Below are positions 30,499 through 38,023 of a DNA stretch of 64,000 nucleotides, piece after piece (within the stretch, counting starts at the first letter, position 1; every line of letters begins with the position of its first letter). The position numbers and the translations under genes were made by a program. The notes beneath the pieces were generated by a model. It searched no databases. It had not been told where the DNA came from and worked only from the letters and a program-made list of their open reading frames with translations. The DNA lies in assembly GCF_019049325.1 (NCBI RefSeq), contig NZ_JAGMUO010000014.1:62001-126000 (forward strand), written 5' to 3'. Origin of the DNA: Streptomyces sp. AC512_CC834. Its GTDB lineage: Bacteria > Actinomycetota > Actinomycetes > Streptomycetales > Streptomycetaceae.

Positions 30499-31464
30499 AT
30501 GGCCAAGAAGCGACCCCAGACGAAGGCCAAGCGGCCCCAGCTCGACGATGCCGAGGTCCCGGTCGTCGGCGCCCGTGAGCCCTGCCCCTGCGGCAGCGGC
30601 CGCCGGTACAAGGCATGCCACGGCCGGTCCGCGGCCCAGGCCACGACCGCGCTGGTGCAGCGCCCGTTCGAGGGGCTGCCCGGCGAGTGCGACTGGGTGG
30701 CGCTGCGGGAGCTGGTGCCCGCGGCCACGGTCGGGCTGACCCTGCGGGACGGCCTGCCCGAGGGCGTCCCGTCCGTCATGCTGGCCACGGTGCTGCCGAT
30801 GGCCTGGCCCGCCCTGCGCCGCGACGACGGCTCGGTCCTGCTCGGCCTGCAGAACGACACGGCGTCGGGCGACATCAGCCGCGACCTCGCCGACACCCTC
30901 GCCCAGGCGCTGAGCGCCCCGCCGGGCACCCCGGTGCAGGGCAGGCGCGCGCCGGCCGACGGTCCGCGGCTCCAGGACCTGCTCGCGCCCGAGGGGGCGT
31001 TCGAGCCGGAGGTGCACGCGGGCTTCGAGTTCTGGGTCCCGGACCCGGACAACGCCACGCCGGAGGTGACCGCCTCCCTGGAGCGGGCCAACGCCGCGGC
31101 CATTCCGACCGTCCGGCTGCGGAGCGTGGACGCCGCCTACTGGTGCGAGACGCCGGACAAGAACCACCTGCGCTGGGTCATGCCGCACGAGGAGGAGCGG
31201 CTTCTGGACGCTCTTGCCCGGCTGCACGCCGCGGGCCGGTCGTCCCTCGGCGAGGGCACCCGCCTCGTCGGCTCCTTCCGCGCTCACGGGCTCACCGTGC
31301 CGGTGTGGGACCTGCCGAGCGAGGTCACCGCGCAGGACATCGAGAAGCCCGCCGCCGAGTTCGCCGAGCGGCTCGCCGAGGCCCTGGCCACGGATGCTCC
31401 GCTCACCCACGACGAGCGCCGGGCGCGCGGCGGCCTGACCAACCGGCAGGTCACCCTCAGTTGA
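30499..31464 (+). CDS. DUF5926 family protein with N-terminal SEC-C zinc motif
   Basis: 321 residues. Residues about 26-42 carry a SEC-C motif (EPCPCGSGRRYKACHG), a zinc knuckle also found at the SecA C-terminus. The N-terminus is Lys-rich (MAKKRPQTKAKRPQ). The remaining 280 residues match the actinobacterial DUF5926 family (FEGLPGECDWVALRELVPAA, MLATVLPMAWPALRR) of unknown function. A likely -10 TAGGCT lies near 30451. Possible role in nucleic-acid or protein binding, unproven. Confidence 0.85.
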   Translation: MAKKRPQTKAKRPQLDDAEVPVVGAREPCPCGSGRRYKACHGRSAAQATTALVQRPFEGLPGECDWVALRELVPAATVGLTLRDGLPEGVPSVMLATVLPMAWPALRRDDGSVLLGLQNDTASGDISRDLADTLAQALSAPPGTPVQGRRAPADGPRLQDLLAPEGAFEPEVHAGFEFWVPDPDNATPEVTASLERANAAAIPTVRLRSVDAAYWCETPDKNHLRWVMPHEEERLLDALARLHAAGRSSLGEGTRLVGSFRAHGLTVPVWDLPSEVTAQDIEKPAAEFAERLAEALATDAPLTHDERRARGGLTNRQVTLS

Positions 31465-31470
31465 CCTCCG

Positions 31471-31520
31471 CAGACATCAACTGACATCAACTGACCTCAA
31501 CTGACCTCAACTGACCTCAG
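31471..31520 (+). repeat. Five head-to-tail decamers
   Basis: CAGACATCAA, CTGACATCAA, CTGACCTCAA (twice) and CTGACCTCAG follow each other without gaps directly after the DUF5926 stop; the 10-bp period equals one helical turn. Confidence 0.8.
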
Positions 31521-31549
31521 CAGGCATCACTGACGCACGGCCGCCGAAG

Positions 31550-31583
31550 CCGCTCAGGCTGACCGACCGGTCAGCCTGAGCGG
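31550..31583 (+). terminator. Strong hairpin terminator of the DUF5926 gene
   Basis: A perfect 16-bp stem (CCGCTCAGGCTGACCG and its complement) with only 2 nt between the arms, 86 bp after the stop; no T-tract. Confidence 0.8.
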
Positions 31584-31662
31584 CGGGCCGTGGACAGGTG
31601 ACTCCGGTCACAACTCCCGGCGGGGACAAGCCAGTCGGTGACCGGAAAACAGGAGATCGAAT

Positions 31663-31741
31663 TTGCTAACCGCCGATCTCTTGTTACCGTTCGAGTAGCC
31701 CGGTTGCTGGTGCATCCCCCGTCGCCAGCAACCGGGTCTTT
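31663..31741 (+). ncRNA. Candidate short sRNA with own promoter and intrinsic terminator
   Basis: TTGCTA (31663-31668) and TACCGT (31685-31690) make a 16-bp-spaced promoter. About 8 nt later begins a 12-bp perfect stem, CCCGGTTGCTGG / CCAGCAACCGGG (31699-31710, 31725-31736), ending in TCTTT. The transcript would be about 45 nt (31697-31741). It lies in the gap between convergent genes, behind the terminator at 31550, so it is not the 3' end of a neighbour. The surrounding stretch 31584-31858 contains no other recognisable element. Confidence 0.5.
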
Positions 31742-31858
31742 CCATGCGCCCGGTCGCACACGCACCGCAGTCGCGCGTCAACTCTCCATCTGCGCAGGTG
31801 AGTTGCCTTCACCGTCTCCGCCGCTCCGGGCAGCGCCGTGACTCGCCCCGCTCTCGGC

Positions 31859-32659
31859 CTAACCGGCGTTCCCGGTGTTCCCGTCGCCTCCGGAATTCCC
31901 GTTGCTTCTTCCGGAACTCCCGTCGCTTCCGGCACTCCCGGCGCTCGCGTCACTCCCGCTTTCGCTGTTTCCGCTCCCGTTCCCGCTTCCGCTTCCGCTT
32001 CCACTGTTCCCGCTACCGCTGTTCCCGTTGCTCCCGGTGCGCAGCAGAAGCGGTCCGTACCCGGCCCGGCTCGTGAACTCCGCGACCGCGGTGTACCCAG
32101 CCAACCCGCCCCGGGTTCGTTCCGGCGGCGTCTCGCAGGTGCCCGGCGCGTCCTCGGCGCTCACCGCACAGCGCATCCGCACGCTGCGCCCTTCGGGCCC
32201 CATGAGGCTCAGCACGGCCTCGAGCGGGCCGCCGGTGGCGTTGCGGTAGTAGGTCCGCGCCCAGGTCTCCGTGGACCGGGCCAGGACACAGGTCTGCGCC
32301 TCGACACCCGCGGGCGAGGTGAGTTCGGGACCGCAGCGCGCGGCCAGGGCAGGGCCGGGCGGCAGTGGGGAACGGGCGGGCGCAGCCCCGGCCTCAGCGC
32401 GGTCGGACCCCTCGGACGCTGCCTCGCCCTCACCGCCCCGCGAGAGGAGGGGGACGGCTGCGGGAGCCTTCGCGTCCGTGTCGCCCGAGGGCCCGGCGGA
32501 CGCCACGGCGAACGGCAGTACGACCGCGCACACCACGACACCCGCGAGCCCGTACAGGCGGATCCGCCGACGATCCGGCCTGCCGCGATCCGGCCCGACA
32601 CGGCACGGCCCGACGCGGTGCGGCCCGACGACGCGGTGCTTCCCAGCATGAAGCGGCAT
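31859..32659 (-). CDS. Exported or membrane-anchored protein with Gly/Ser/Asn tail
   Basis: 266 residues from ATG 32659. The basic N-terminus has repeated VGPxR units (VGPHRVGPCRVGPDRGRP), then one hydrophobic segment (LYGLAGVVVCAVVLPFAVA), so it is a signal anchor or signal peptide. The middle domain has paired cysteines (RCGPELTS, AQTCVLA, MRCAVS, GTCETP) and aromatic TWARTYYRNATGG. The last about 60 residues are almost only Gly, Ser and Asn. Function unknown. It follows the PrimPol-like gene by 56 bp on the same strand. Confidence 0.75.
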   Translation of the reverse strand: MPLHAGKHRVVGPHRVGPCRVGPDRGRPDRRRIRLYGLAGVVVCAVVLPFAVASAGPSGDTDAKAPAAVPLLSRGGEGEAASEGSDRAEAGAAPARSPLPPGPALAARCGPELTSPAGVEAQTCVLARSTETWARTYYRNATGGPLEAVLSLMGPEGRSVRMRCAVSAEDAPGTCETPPERTRGGLAGYTAVAEFTSRAGYGPLLLRTGSNGNSGSGNSGSGSGSGNGSGNSESGSDASAGSAGSDGSSGRSNGNSGGDGNTGNAG

Positions 32660-32715
32660 GGGGCGGACGATAACGACCGGCGGCGGGCGCGGACTTCCGC
32701 GCGCGCCGAACACCC

Positions 32716-33381
32716 CTACAACTCGGGCGCGCTCACACCCGTACGAGTGAGGGCGTCGACCACCGCGTCCACCACGGCCTCCACGTCGGGCACCCAGGGT
32801 GAGGCGGAGCCGGGCAGCGGCGCCCGTTCCCAGCGGACGGCGCCGGCGCCGGTCTCGGACGGGGGCAGCGCGAGGTAGCCGCCCTCGCCGTGGAAGCGCA
32901 GGGAGCCGGGGACGAAGTCCTTGGCGTAGAGCAGCTCGCCCAACTGCTCCATGGAGTACGGCCTGACCAGCAGCGCCCAGCGGGTGGGCGAGGCGACGAC
33001 CGGGCCGAGCCGCAGCCCGGCACGGTCGAGCGCGGCCAGGGCGTGGGCGGCCGGCAGCGCGGGCAGGGAGACGGCGCACGGGGCGCTGCCCCCGGTGGCC
33101 AGGACGATCGGCGCGGTGGGCCGGTTGGTCCACCACCAGCGCACCATGCGCTCATTGGTGGTGGCCGCGAGGAGACCGGGGTCGAAGGGATGCGCGCCCG
33201 GCACCGTGCACTCGGGGTCGGGGCATGCGCAGCGCGACCGCGCCCGCGGGTCGGCCGCCGCGCCCGGGAGTACGGGCCACTGCCATTGTGTCGCGTAGGT
33301 CAGAGCCGCGCCGATCAGCTCAGGCCGCCCGTCGTCGTGCTGGGACAAGGGCCTGCGTAGCCTTCCGAGGATCTCGCGCAT
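32716..33381 (-). CDS. PrimPol-fold protein lacking the catalytic acidic motif
   Basis: 221 residues. It aligns by motif order with the PrimPol protein encoded at 22326: a Cys/His knuckle CACPDPECTVPGAHP, the WWTNRPTAPIVLATG strand, then SPTRWALLVRP in place of the SGGRHLWL His motif and GEGGYLALPPS in place of GAGGYLVGPGS. Where the metal-binding DxD should follow the ATG strand it reads CAVSLPALP, so the acidic pair is absent and polymerase activity is unlikely. Known annotations call such proteins bifunctional primase/polymerase-like. Divergent from the PP2C gene. Confidence 0.75.
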   Translation of the reverse strand: MREILGRLRRPLSQHDDGRPELIGAALTYATQWQWPVLPGAAADPRARSRCACPDPECTVPGAHPFDPGLLAATTNERMVRWWWTNRPTAPIVLATGGSAPCAVSLPALPAAHALAALDRAGLRLGPVVASPTRWALLVRPYSMEQLGELLYAKDFVPGSLRFHGEGGYLALPPSETGAGAVRWERAPLPGSASPWVPDVEAVVDAVVDALTRTGVSAPEL

Positions 33382-33925
33382 GAGCGCTCGTTCCTTTCCG
33401 TTGCACGCCTGGCAACACCGTGGTCACTTCACACCATGTGTCGATCACTTCGCTGTGCGTTGCTGGTGGCGCATCACACCCCTGCCGAGGAGCGACCCCA
33501 CGGGAGACCATGGGAAACACCTCTGCCAAGGGCAAGGGAAACCCCTGTGGGTCGAGCACTGACTGCGTCCGTGACGGTTCCGACCACACTGCGTCTGTCA
33601 AAAGCATGGGCGTGGCGCGGGGGTGGCGAAGTCTGGCGTTTTGCCGTCGCGCGTATTTCTCTCCGCCTCCGCCACGGGAGGATGGGGCACGGTCGTCGGT
33701 GGATAGGACGCCCGGGTCCGTCGCCAGGTTCCAGGTGGCCCCCAACCACGCCTGGCCTTCTCCGAGTACGTACCCATCACGACCGCTGTGACGCTCCGTG
33801 AAGCACCCCCAGTCGACCGCAACAAGGCGTCCTCTGGGGCAGTTTCAAGCCAATTTCGCTTTTGCGCAAGAGGTAGGGAAGGAGGCCGCTCGCACCTCAT
33901 GGACACCAGGAATCCCGGCAGGACA
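33382..33925. other. Divergent intergenic region with no convincing gene
   Basis: 544 bp. Short ORFs on both strands lack Streptomyces third-position bias. It includes a TTGCGCAA palindrome near 33862 and a relatively AT-rich patch at 33640-33660 and 33820-33870, probably promoter DNA for both flanking genes. Confidence 0.5.
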
Positions 33926-34018
33926 ATGCTGGACATCTCCTTACGAGTGCGTGTACATGTGGAGACACTGCTGGCGGCGCAGAATGACATGGGGGTTTGC
34001 GATGCTTTTGAGCAGTAA
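33926..34018 (+). pseudogene. N-terminal extension of the PP2C gene, cut off by an in-frame TAA
   Basis: ATG 33926 opens MLDISLRVRV, continuing through ETLLAAQNDMGVCDAFEQ, and ends at TAA (34016-34018). The frame is the same as the downstream PP2C gene, and translation would continue directly as VPVGRPDAMNAPHP. From memory, close Streptomyces PP2C proteins begin with this extension and read Tyr where the TAA stands. Codon 6 is TTA (33941-33943), the only in-frame TTA codon noticed in the genes of this window. A one-base nonsense change or a sequencing error would explain it. Confidence 0.6.
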
Positions 34019-34042
34019 GTGCCGGTCGGGAGGCCGGACGCC

Positions 34043-35509
34043 ATGAACGCCCCGCACCCTGCGAAAGTGGCCGGAATCGATCCAGCGGTTCCGACCCCCG
34101 CACACACTGTCGCGTCCACGGCCACGGGTACCTCCCCGGCGGCCACACCAAACACCACGGACGCCACAGCCGTTACAGGCGCCTCGGACGCCTCAGGCGC
34201 TCCTTGCGCCGCCCCCGGTGCCCTGCTCCAGGACCGCCTCGCCGGCTGGATCTCGGACCTCACGACCCTGCACGAACTGACCGAGCGCCTGGTCAGGACG
34301 GACACCCTCTCCGACGGCCTCCAGGAACTGCTGAGTGCCGGAGCCGCCCTGGTGGGCGCCCGGCGCGGGCTCGTCGTCCTGGAACCGGCCGACGGACTCG
34401 GCCCCGACACCACCATCGGCCTCGGGCTCGCCCGCGCCGACCTCGGCCACATCGAGACCGTGCCCCGAAGTTCCCTGTCCTACGGGCGGATTCTGGACGG
34501 AACGGCGGCCGGTCCAGACGGAACGGCGACCGGTGAGGGCGGGATCGCCGAGCCCGACCTGCTCGCCGAGAAGAGCCTCGACCCCCGACACCGCGAGGTC
34601 GCGAGGCGCCTCGGCTACGCCGCCAGTTACGCGCTCCCCCTGTCCGCCGAGGGCACCGGGCGCCTCGGCGCCGCCGTATGGCTCTACGACGAGCCCGCCG
34701 AACCGGATGAGCGCCGCCGCCACCTCGCCGGTCTGTACGTCCGGTACGCCGCACAGCACCTGACCCGCCTCCTCGAGGTCGAGCGCACCCGCACGTCCCT
34801 CGCGACGATGGCCGAGGAGCTGCTGCCCTCCCGCCTGCCCCGGGTGCCCGGCGTGCAGCTCGCCGCCCGGCACCGCACCGGTCCCCTCGGCGGCGGCGAC
34901 TGGTACGACGCGCTGCCGCTGCCGGACGCCGCCCTCGGTCTCGCCGTCGGCTCCGTCACCGGGTCGGGGCCGAGCGCGGTCGCGGCGATGGGGCGGCTGC
35001 GCGCTTCGCTGCGGGCGTACGCCGTGATGGAGGGCGAGGACCCGGTCGCCGTCCTGTCCGACCTGGAGCTGCTGCTGCGGCTCACCGAGCCCGCCCGCTC
35101 GGCCACGGCCCTGTTCGGCTACTGCGAGCCCGCGCTGCGCCGGATCACCCTGGCCGGCGCCGGACACAGCCCGCCGCTGCTGATCGGCCGGCGGCGCACG
35201 GAGTTCGTCGAGACCTCCGTCTCCGCGCCGCTCGGCATGCTCGCCTGCTGGGAGGCGCCCAGCGTGGAGCTCCAGGCCGAGCCCGGAGAGACGGTTCTGC
35301 TGTACACCGACGGGCTGCTGCACCGCACCGGCGACCCGGCCGACCGCGCCTTCGCCCGGCTGCACGCGGCGGCGGCCGGCGTACCCCGGGCCGAGCGCCG
35401 CGACCCGGACGCCGTCGCCGAGCACGTCCTGCGCACCGTACTGCCGGACGGCAAGGCGGAGGCGGACTCCGAGGAGGACGTCGTTCTGCTGGCGGTCCGG
35501 TTCGAATAA
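34043..35509 (+). CDS. PP2C-type (SpoIIE/RsbU-like) serine phosphatase with GAF domain
   Basis: 488 residues from ATG 34043, with GGGAGG 9 nt upstream, so a product is possible despite the upstream stop. A Thr/Ala-rich N-terminus of about 60 residues precedes a GAF-like region (LTTLHELTERLVRTDTLSDG to YAASYALPLSAEG) and a SpoIIE phosphatase domain with GGGDWYDALPLPD, GSVTGSGPSAVAAMGRLRA, LFGYCEP and VLLYTDGLLHRTGD. The usual GD(V/I)xGHG acidic motif here reads VGSVTGSG, so one metal ligand is replaced; the DWYD aspartate remains. It probably acts in partner switching with RsbW-like proteins such as those encoded at 29814 and 37285. Confidence 0.88.
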   Translation: MNAPHPAKVAGIDPAVPTPAHTVASTATGTSPAATPNTTDATAVTGASDASGAPCAAPGALLQDRLAGWISDLTTLHELTERLVRTDTLSDGLQELLSAGAALVGARRGLVVLEPADGLGPDTTIGLGLARADLGHIETVPRSSLSYGRILDGTAAGPDGTATGEGGIAEPDLLAEKSLDPRHREVARRLGYAASYALPLSAEGTGRLGAAVWLYDEPAEPDERRRHLAGLYVRYAAQHLTRLLEVERTRTSLATMAEELLPSRLPRVPGVQLAARHRTGPLGGGDWYDALPLPDAALGLAVGSVTGSGPSAVAAMGRLRASLRAYAVMEGEDPVAVLSDLELLLRLTEPARSATALFGYCEPALRRITLAGAGHSPPLLIGRRRTEFVETSVSAPLGMLACWEAPSVELQAEPGETVLLYTDGLLHRTGDPADRAFARLHAAAAGVPRAERRDPDAVAEHVLRTVLPDGKAEADSEEDVVLLAVRFE

Positions 35510-35580
35510 CGACCCGGTTCGGACAGCCGCCCGGTTCGGACAACGACCCGTACGGACGACGGCCTGGTTCGAATAGCGGG
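35505..35580 (+). repeat. CCCGGTTCGGACA-type imperfect repeats
   Basis: Several imperfect copies of (G)ACCCGGTTCGGACAACG run from the PP2C stop codon into the spacer ahead of the aminopeptidase gene, roughly 18 bp apart. They resemble the last PP2C codons (CGGTTCGAATAACG), suggesting local duplication. Confidence 0.55.
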
Positions 35581-35708
35581 CACTTACGCCCCGCGCGTCC
35601 CGCATAACGGACAGTGACGCCTCCGTGTAACAGGCCCTTCGGCCCTGGGCCCCCTTCCGTACGACCGTACGATGGGGGGTGGTCCAGTGCCGTATCGAGG
35701 AGGATGAC

Positions 35709-37214
35709 GTGGCGGAGGAGCTCACCCCGGCAGTATCTGATCTTGCTGCTGACGCAGCGGGCGCGGAGAACCCGGAGAACCCGGAGACAGAGACCGAGGA
35801 GCCCAGCAAGCAGCGCAAGAACGGCCTGTACCCGGGCGTGTCCGACGAGCTGGCCGAGAACATGAAGTCCGGCTGGGCCGACACGGAGCTGCACGGCCTG
35901 GAGCCCATCGCCCAGGCCGCGGAGACCGCCACCCGCCGCGCCGCCCTGTCCGCCCGCTTCCCGGGCGAGCGCCTGGTGATCCCCGCGGGCAACCTCAAGA
36001 CCCGCTCGAACGACACGGAGTACTCCTTCCGCGCCTCGGTCGAGTACGCGTACCTCACCGGCAACCAGACAGAGGACGGCGTCCTGGTCCTGGAGCCCAA
36101 GGGCGACGGCCACACCGCGACGATCTACCTCCTGCCGCGCTCGGACCGTGAGAACGGCGAGTTCTGGCTGAACGGGCAGGGCGAGCTGTGGGTCGGCCGC
36201 CGCCACTCCCTCACCGAGGCCGGGCAGCTCTACGGCATCCCCGCCTCCGACGTCCGCGAACTGGCCGACAGCCTGAGCGAGGCCACCGGCCCGGTGCGCG
36301 TCGTGCGCGGCTACGACGCCGGCATCGAGGCCGCCCTGACCGACAAGGTCACCGCAGAGCGCGACGAGGAACTGCGGGTCTTCCTCTCCGAGGCCCGCCT
36401 GGTCAAGGACGAGTTCGAGATCGGCGAGCTGCAGAAGGCCGTCGACTCCACCGTGCGCGGCTTCGAGGACGTCGTGAAGGTCCTCGACAAGGCCGAGGCG
36501 ACGTCCGAGCGCTACATCGAAGGGACCTTCTTCCTGCGCGCGCGCGTGGAGGGCAACGACGTCGGCTACGGCTCCATCTGCGCCGCGGGACCGCACGCCT
36601 GCACCCTGCACTGGGTCCGCAACGACGGCCCGGTCCGCTCCGGCGACCTCCTGCTGCTCGACGCGGGCGTGGAGACGCACACGTACTACACGGCGGACGT
36701 CACGCGCACGCTGCCGATCAACGGCCGCTACAGCGAGCTGCAGAAGAAGATCTACGACGCCGTGTACGACTCCCAGGAGGCCGGCATCGCGGCGGTGAAG
36801 CCGGGCGCCAAGTACCGCGACTTCCACGACGCGTCCCAGCGTGTGCTGGCCGAGCGGCTCGTCGAGTGGGGCCTGGTCGAGGGCCCCGTCGAGCGGGTGC
36901 TGGAGCTCGGTCTGCAGCGCCGCTGGACGCTGCACGGCACCGGTCACATGCTCGGCCTGGACGTCCACGACTGCGCCTCCGCACGCGTGGAGTCCTACGT
37001 CGACGGCACGCTGGAGCCCGGCATGGTCCTCACCGTCGAGCCCGGCCTCTACTTCCAGGCCGACGACCTGACCGTGCCCGAGGAGTACCGGGGCATCGGC
37101 GTGCGCATCGAGGACGACATCCTCGTCACCGCCGACGGCAACCGGAACCTGTCCGCCGGCCTGCCGCGCCGGTCGGACGAGGTCGAGGAGTGGATGGCCG
37201 CGCTGAAGGGCTGA
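35709..37214 (+). CDS. Xaa-Pro aminopeptidase (aminopeptidase P family, M24B)
   Basis: 501 residues from GTG 35709 with GAGGAGG 6 nt upstream. The N-terminal domain is that of aminopeptidase P (PGERLVIPAGNLKTRSNDTE). The pita-bread catalytic domain has the five metal ligands in LLLLDAGVE, TADVTRTLP, LHGTGHMLGLDVHD, TVEPGLYF and VRIEDDILV. It removes N-terminal residues next to proline. The first 45 residues are acidic and disordered. A -10-like TACGAT lies at 35668-35673. Confidence 0.95.
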   Translation: MAEELTPAVSDLAADAAGAENPENPETETEEPSKQRKNGLYPGVSDELAENMKSGWADTELHGLEPIAQAAETATRRAALSARFPGERLVIPAGNLKTRSNDTEYSFRASVEYAYLTGNQTEDGVLVLEPKGDGHTATIYLLPRSDRENGEFWLNGQGELWVGRRHSLTEAGQLYGIPASDVRELADSLSEATGPVRVVRGYDAGIEAALTDKVTAERDEELRVFLSEARLVKDEFEIGELQKAVDSTVRGFEDVVKVLDKAEATSERYIEGTFFLRARVEGNDVGYGSICAAGPHACTLHWVRNDGPVRSGDLLLLDAGVETHTYYTADVTRTLPINGRYSELQKKIYDAVYDSQEAGIAAVKPGAKYRDFHDASQRVLAERLVEWGLVEGPVERVLELGLQRRWTLHGTGHMLGLDVHDCASARVESYVDGTLEPGMVLTVEPGLYFQADDLTVPEEYRGIGVRIEDDILVTADGNRNLSAGLPRRSDEVEEWMAALKG

Positions 37215-37223
37215 CCCGCGTTT

Positions 37224-37260
37224 CGACGGCCGGGCACACCACGCGGGTGCCCGGCCGTCG
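37224..37260. terminator. Convergent terminator
   Basis: 14-bp perfect arms CGACGGCCGGGCAC / GTGCCCGGCCGTCG (37224-37237, 37247-37260) between the convergent aminopeptidase and RsbW-like genes. Confidence 0.85.
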
Positions 37261-37284
37261 GCGTGCTCGCGGGGATGCCCCCGT

Positions 37285-37749
37285 TCACACGGCCACCAGC
37301 GGGGCGTCCTCACGCCACTTGAGGATCTTGTCGAAGCTCACCACGGCACCGGCCCGCCCCGGCGCACTGCCGATGTGGACGTGGTCGGCGAGTTCCCGGA
37401 TGAGACACAGACCGCGGCCGCTCTCGGCCTCCACGGGCGCCGGGCGGGCCACACCCTGCGGCCGGCCCGCAGCGGCGGCGGGGAAACCGGGGCCCGTGTC
37501 GGCGACCTCGATACGGCACCGCTCGCCGTCGAGATAGGCCGTGACGCGGTACGCCTCCGTGGGTCCGCCGGACCCGTCGTCGCCACCGTGCTCGACGGCG
37601 TTCGCACAGGCCTCGCTCAGCGCGACGGAGAGATCGAAGGAGATGTCGGGGTCGACGCCCGCGGTCTCCATGGTGCCGATCAGCAGGCGACGGGCCAGGG
37701 GCACGCTCGCAGCCTCGCGCCGCAAATGGAGTGACCACCAGATGCTCAT
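37285..37749 (-). CDS. RsbW-like ATP-binding protein (HATPase_c_2)
   Basis: 154 residues forming one GHKL ATPase domain: N box LSEACANAVEHG, G1 EVADTGPGFP, G2 ESGRGLCLIRELAD. N-terminal ASVPLARRLLIGTM matches anti-sigma kinase helices. A typical small Streptomyces anti-sigma-like regulator without an adjacent sigma factor or antagonist. The PP2C gene is about 1.8 kb away on the other strand. Confidence 0.9.
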   Translation of the reverse strand: MSIWWSLHLRREAASVPLARRLLIGTMETAGVDPDISFDLSVALSEACANAVEHGGDDGSGGPTEAYRVTAYLDGERCRIEVADTGPGFPAAAAGRPQGVARPAPVEAESGRGLCLIRELADHVHIGSAPGRAGAVVSFDKILKWREDAPLVAV

Positions 37750-37900
37750 GCTCCAGCCTCCCGGCCGCGGCTCGACATACCGTTACGTATTGCCCCGCAC
37801 ACCCCGGTGTAAGCCCGCTTTCCCCGTGACACCGCTCATCTGGCGGATGCGTCCCTGCCGCCGATCGGTGTATGTGCGGCGCCTCGCGCCATGAGGTGAT

Positions 37901-37941
37901 CTTCCGGCGCCTTCCCTGCTCTTTCCGGCGCCTTCCATCCT
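37901..37941. repeat. Two 20-bp tandem repeats
   Basis: CTTCCGGCGCCTTCCCTGCT is followed at once by CTTTCCGGCGCCTTCCATCC in the 274-bp gap between divergent genes. Each copy contains the palindromic core GGCGCC. Confidence 0.6.
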
Positions 37942-38023
37942 CTTTCCTCCTCTTCCGGGTCGTACGGCATCTTGTGGACCTGCCGTACGGCGCGGGGGGC
38001 GTCAGTGCGATGATGAGGCCGCC

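Noticed and set aside
33511..33791. Possible small plus-strand gene starting MGNTSAKGKGNP after a GGGAGA
   Set aside because: Start context is acceptable, but codon bias decays after about 25 codons, and the C-terminal part is Ser/Pro/Arg noise overlapping promoter DNA.
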